From: Rhizobium sp. CFBP 8762
GTDB lineage: Bacteria; Pseudomonadota; Alphaproteobacteria; Rhizobiales; Rhizobiaceae
Assembly (NCBI RefSeq): GCF_014841565.1
Contig: NZ_JACYUD010000005.1
Coordinates: 1 to 64,000 of the forward strand
Reading direction: 5' to 3'
Length of the DNA: 64,000 bases
This document shows positions 63,264 through 64,000 of this stretch, one piece after another. The translations under genes and the position numbers were made by a program. Position 1 is the first letter of the stretch. The number at the start of each line of letters is the position of its first letter. Below the pieces are notes generated by a model. The model made no database searches, was not told the origin of the DNA, and saw only the letters and a program-made list of their open reading frames with translations.

Positions 63264-63653
63264 ATGATCAAGATAATTGTTCTTATATTAGCATCCTTAG
63301 CTTTTAGTTTATCCGGTACGGCTATTCAGGCCAACGACGGAGATCATGGTATTTTACGGGTTTACAAGGATCAGTCCCGCATCTTGAAGCTGGATCGCCC
63401 TGCTTTGCGCGTCATTGTCGGAAGTTCCGAGGTGGCCGATGTCGCTGTGGCCGATCCTCAAACGGTGGTGGTGACGGGCAAAAATTATGGTGCAACCAAT
63501 CTGGTTATCATCGACAGCGATGGAAACACATTGCTAGACGAGCGGGTACTTGTGTCAATCGATGAGGGCAATACGGTGCGATTGTATCAGTCAACCGGGC
63601 GAACTGTTTTATCCTGCACACCTTCGTGTGAGCAGCACCGGCGTTCACAGTGA
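63264..63653 (+). CDS. Stand-alone pilus/secretin N-terminal-domain protein
   Basis: 129 residues from the ATG at 63264, with GGAG upstream (an in-frame ATG at 63222 is possible). A signal peptide ends near residue 24 (AIQA). The rest is one T2SS/T3SS pilus N-terminal domain, matching that of CpaC in layout (ILKLDRPALRVIVGSSEVADVAVADPQTVVVTGKNYGATNLVIID). No secretin domain follows; a short tail ends CTPSCEQHRRSQ with two cysteines. It is divergent from flp and upstream of a TadE-type gene, so it probably acts in the same pilus machine, perhaps at the secretin. Confidence 0.82.
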   Translation: MIKIIVLILASLAFSLSGTAIQANDGDHGILRVYKDQSRILKLDRPALRVIVGSSEVADVAVADPQTVVVTGKNYGATNLVIIDSDGNTLLDERVLVSIDEGNTVRLYQSTGRTVLSCTPSCEQHRRSQ

Positions 63654-63704
63654 CACGTATAAGTTGTTTTTGGAATTTACAAATTGTTAAGGCAAGTCGG
63701 GATC

Positions 63705-64000
63705 ATGGGCTTTTTTCGTCACTGGTGCGATCGCTTCAGGACAGATAGTCGCGGCTCCGTTGCGGTGGAGTTCGCGCTGCTGGTGGTGCCGTTTCTTGCT
63801 CTCATATTTGCTTCCGTTGACTCGGTCCTGACATCGGTTGCCGAGTACAGGCTCATCAAAGAGGCCAACGTTGTTGTACGTGAATTGATGACTGGTCAAA
63901 TAACGAAGTCCGATGCTTCCGGGGTACAGTTTAAAATCTGTGAACGACTAGGAACGTTATTTGACTGCTCGATGGTGTCCGGGAAGCAGAATTTTTTCGT
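63705..64000 (+). CDS. TadE-family pseudopilin (5' part; runs off the window)
   Basis: An open frame from ATG 63705 (AAGG upstream) reaches the window end, about 98 codons. The N-terminus has a short charged leader, then the TadE-type motif SRGSVAVEFALLVVPFLALIF at about residues 15-35, with glycine followed by V-A-V-E-F, the prepilin-like cleavage site. It would be processed by CpaA/TadV and act as a minor pseudopilin. It follows the N-terminal-domain protein by 51 bases. Confidence 0.85.
   Translation, partial: MGFFRHWCDRFRTDSRGSVAVEFALLVVPFLALIFASVDSVLTSVAEYRLIKEANVVVRELMTGQITKSDASGVQFKICERLGTLFDCSMVSGKQNFF

Noticed and set aside
1..64000. CRISPR arrays, tRNA/rRNA genes, prophage or IS elements
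   Set aside because: No regularly spaced direct repeats, tRNA-like cloverleafs, rRNA cores, integrases or transposases were seen in the reading; the only repeats are short palindromes.

Overview
The window is a chromosomal segment of an alphaproteobacterium, most likely of the Hyphomicrobiales (Rhizobiales) and close to the Brucellaceae/Rhizobiaceae. This rests on protein resemblance (RecF, DnaK/J, short GpmA, YejABEF, the TIGR02587/TIGR02588 pair, a rhizobial-type tad locus), on short palindromic intergenic repeats of the kind scattered through these genomes, and on sites resembling alphaproteobacterial RpoH and CtrA targets. I found no rRNA, tRNA, CRISPR array, prophage or insertion sequence. 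The content is mostly housekeeping and envelope genes.

Layout. 0.7-2.9 kb: a three-gene cystine-type ABC importer. 3.0-7.9 kb: a thiamine salvage locus of two convergent operons, each behind its own promoter and TPP riboswitch (tenA-thiY on +; thiX-thiM-thiE-thiD on -). No transporter ATPase lies beside them. 8.0-13.4 kb (-): dnaK, dnaJ, recF and a MoeB/ThiF protein, with a heat-shock-like promoter before dnaK and a terminator between dnaK and dnaJ. 13.4-19.2 kb: a class A penicillin-binding protein with tandem CtrA-like boxes upstream, a PQQ-type sugar dehydrogenase family protein, a small exported protein and an M20 dipeptidase. 19.2-20.5 kb is a structured, AT-richer junction: three consecutive hairpins (candidate sRNA), an orphan membrane protein, a 125-bp palindromic repeat and a frameshifted GIY-YIG gene. 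20.5-29.1 kb: polA, then an AcrAB-type RND pump with a promoter/operator candidate and a TetR regulator.

29.0-32.6 kb (-): a transglutaminase-like protease, a BON/TIGR02587/TIGR02588 membrane operon, and ung. 32.7-37.8 kb: a 2-hydroxyacid dehydrogenase, an SH3 protein, an MFS exporter, an EI24/CysZ-like protein, nth and a DUF2244 protein. 37.8-42.7 kb (-): gpmA, dapB, an MsbA-type exporter, glk and mgsA. 42.8-50.7 kb: murein endopeptidase MepA, then yejABEF (peptide/microcin C-type import) and ghrA. 50.7-53.4 kb (-): an NlpC/P60 protein, a small MarR-type regulator and an M17 aminopeptidase. 53.5-64.0 kb: a nearly complete tad/cpa Flp-pilus locus (tadD; flp-cpaA-cpaB-cpaC-cpaD-cpaE-cpaF-tadB-tadC; and, divergently, an N-terminal-secretin-domain protein and a TadE-type pseudopilin cut by the window end).

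The genes are individually familiar. The less explained parts are the candidate sRNA at 19.24-19.37 kb, the BON-TIGR02587-TIGR02588 operon, the apparently ATPase-less thiamine-precursor transporter, the regulatory architecture of the RND pump, and the stand-alone CpaC-N-like protein beside the pilus genes. No wholly new multi-gene system is evident.
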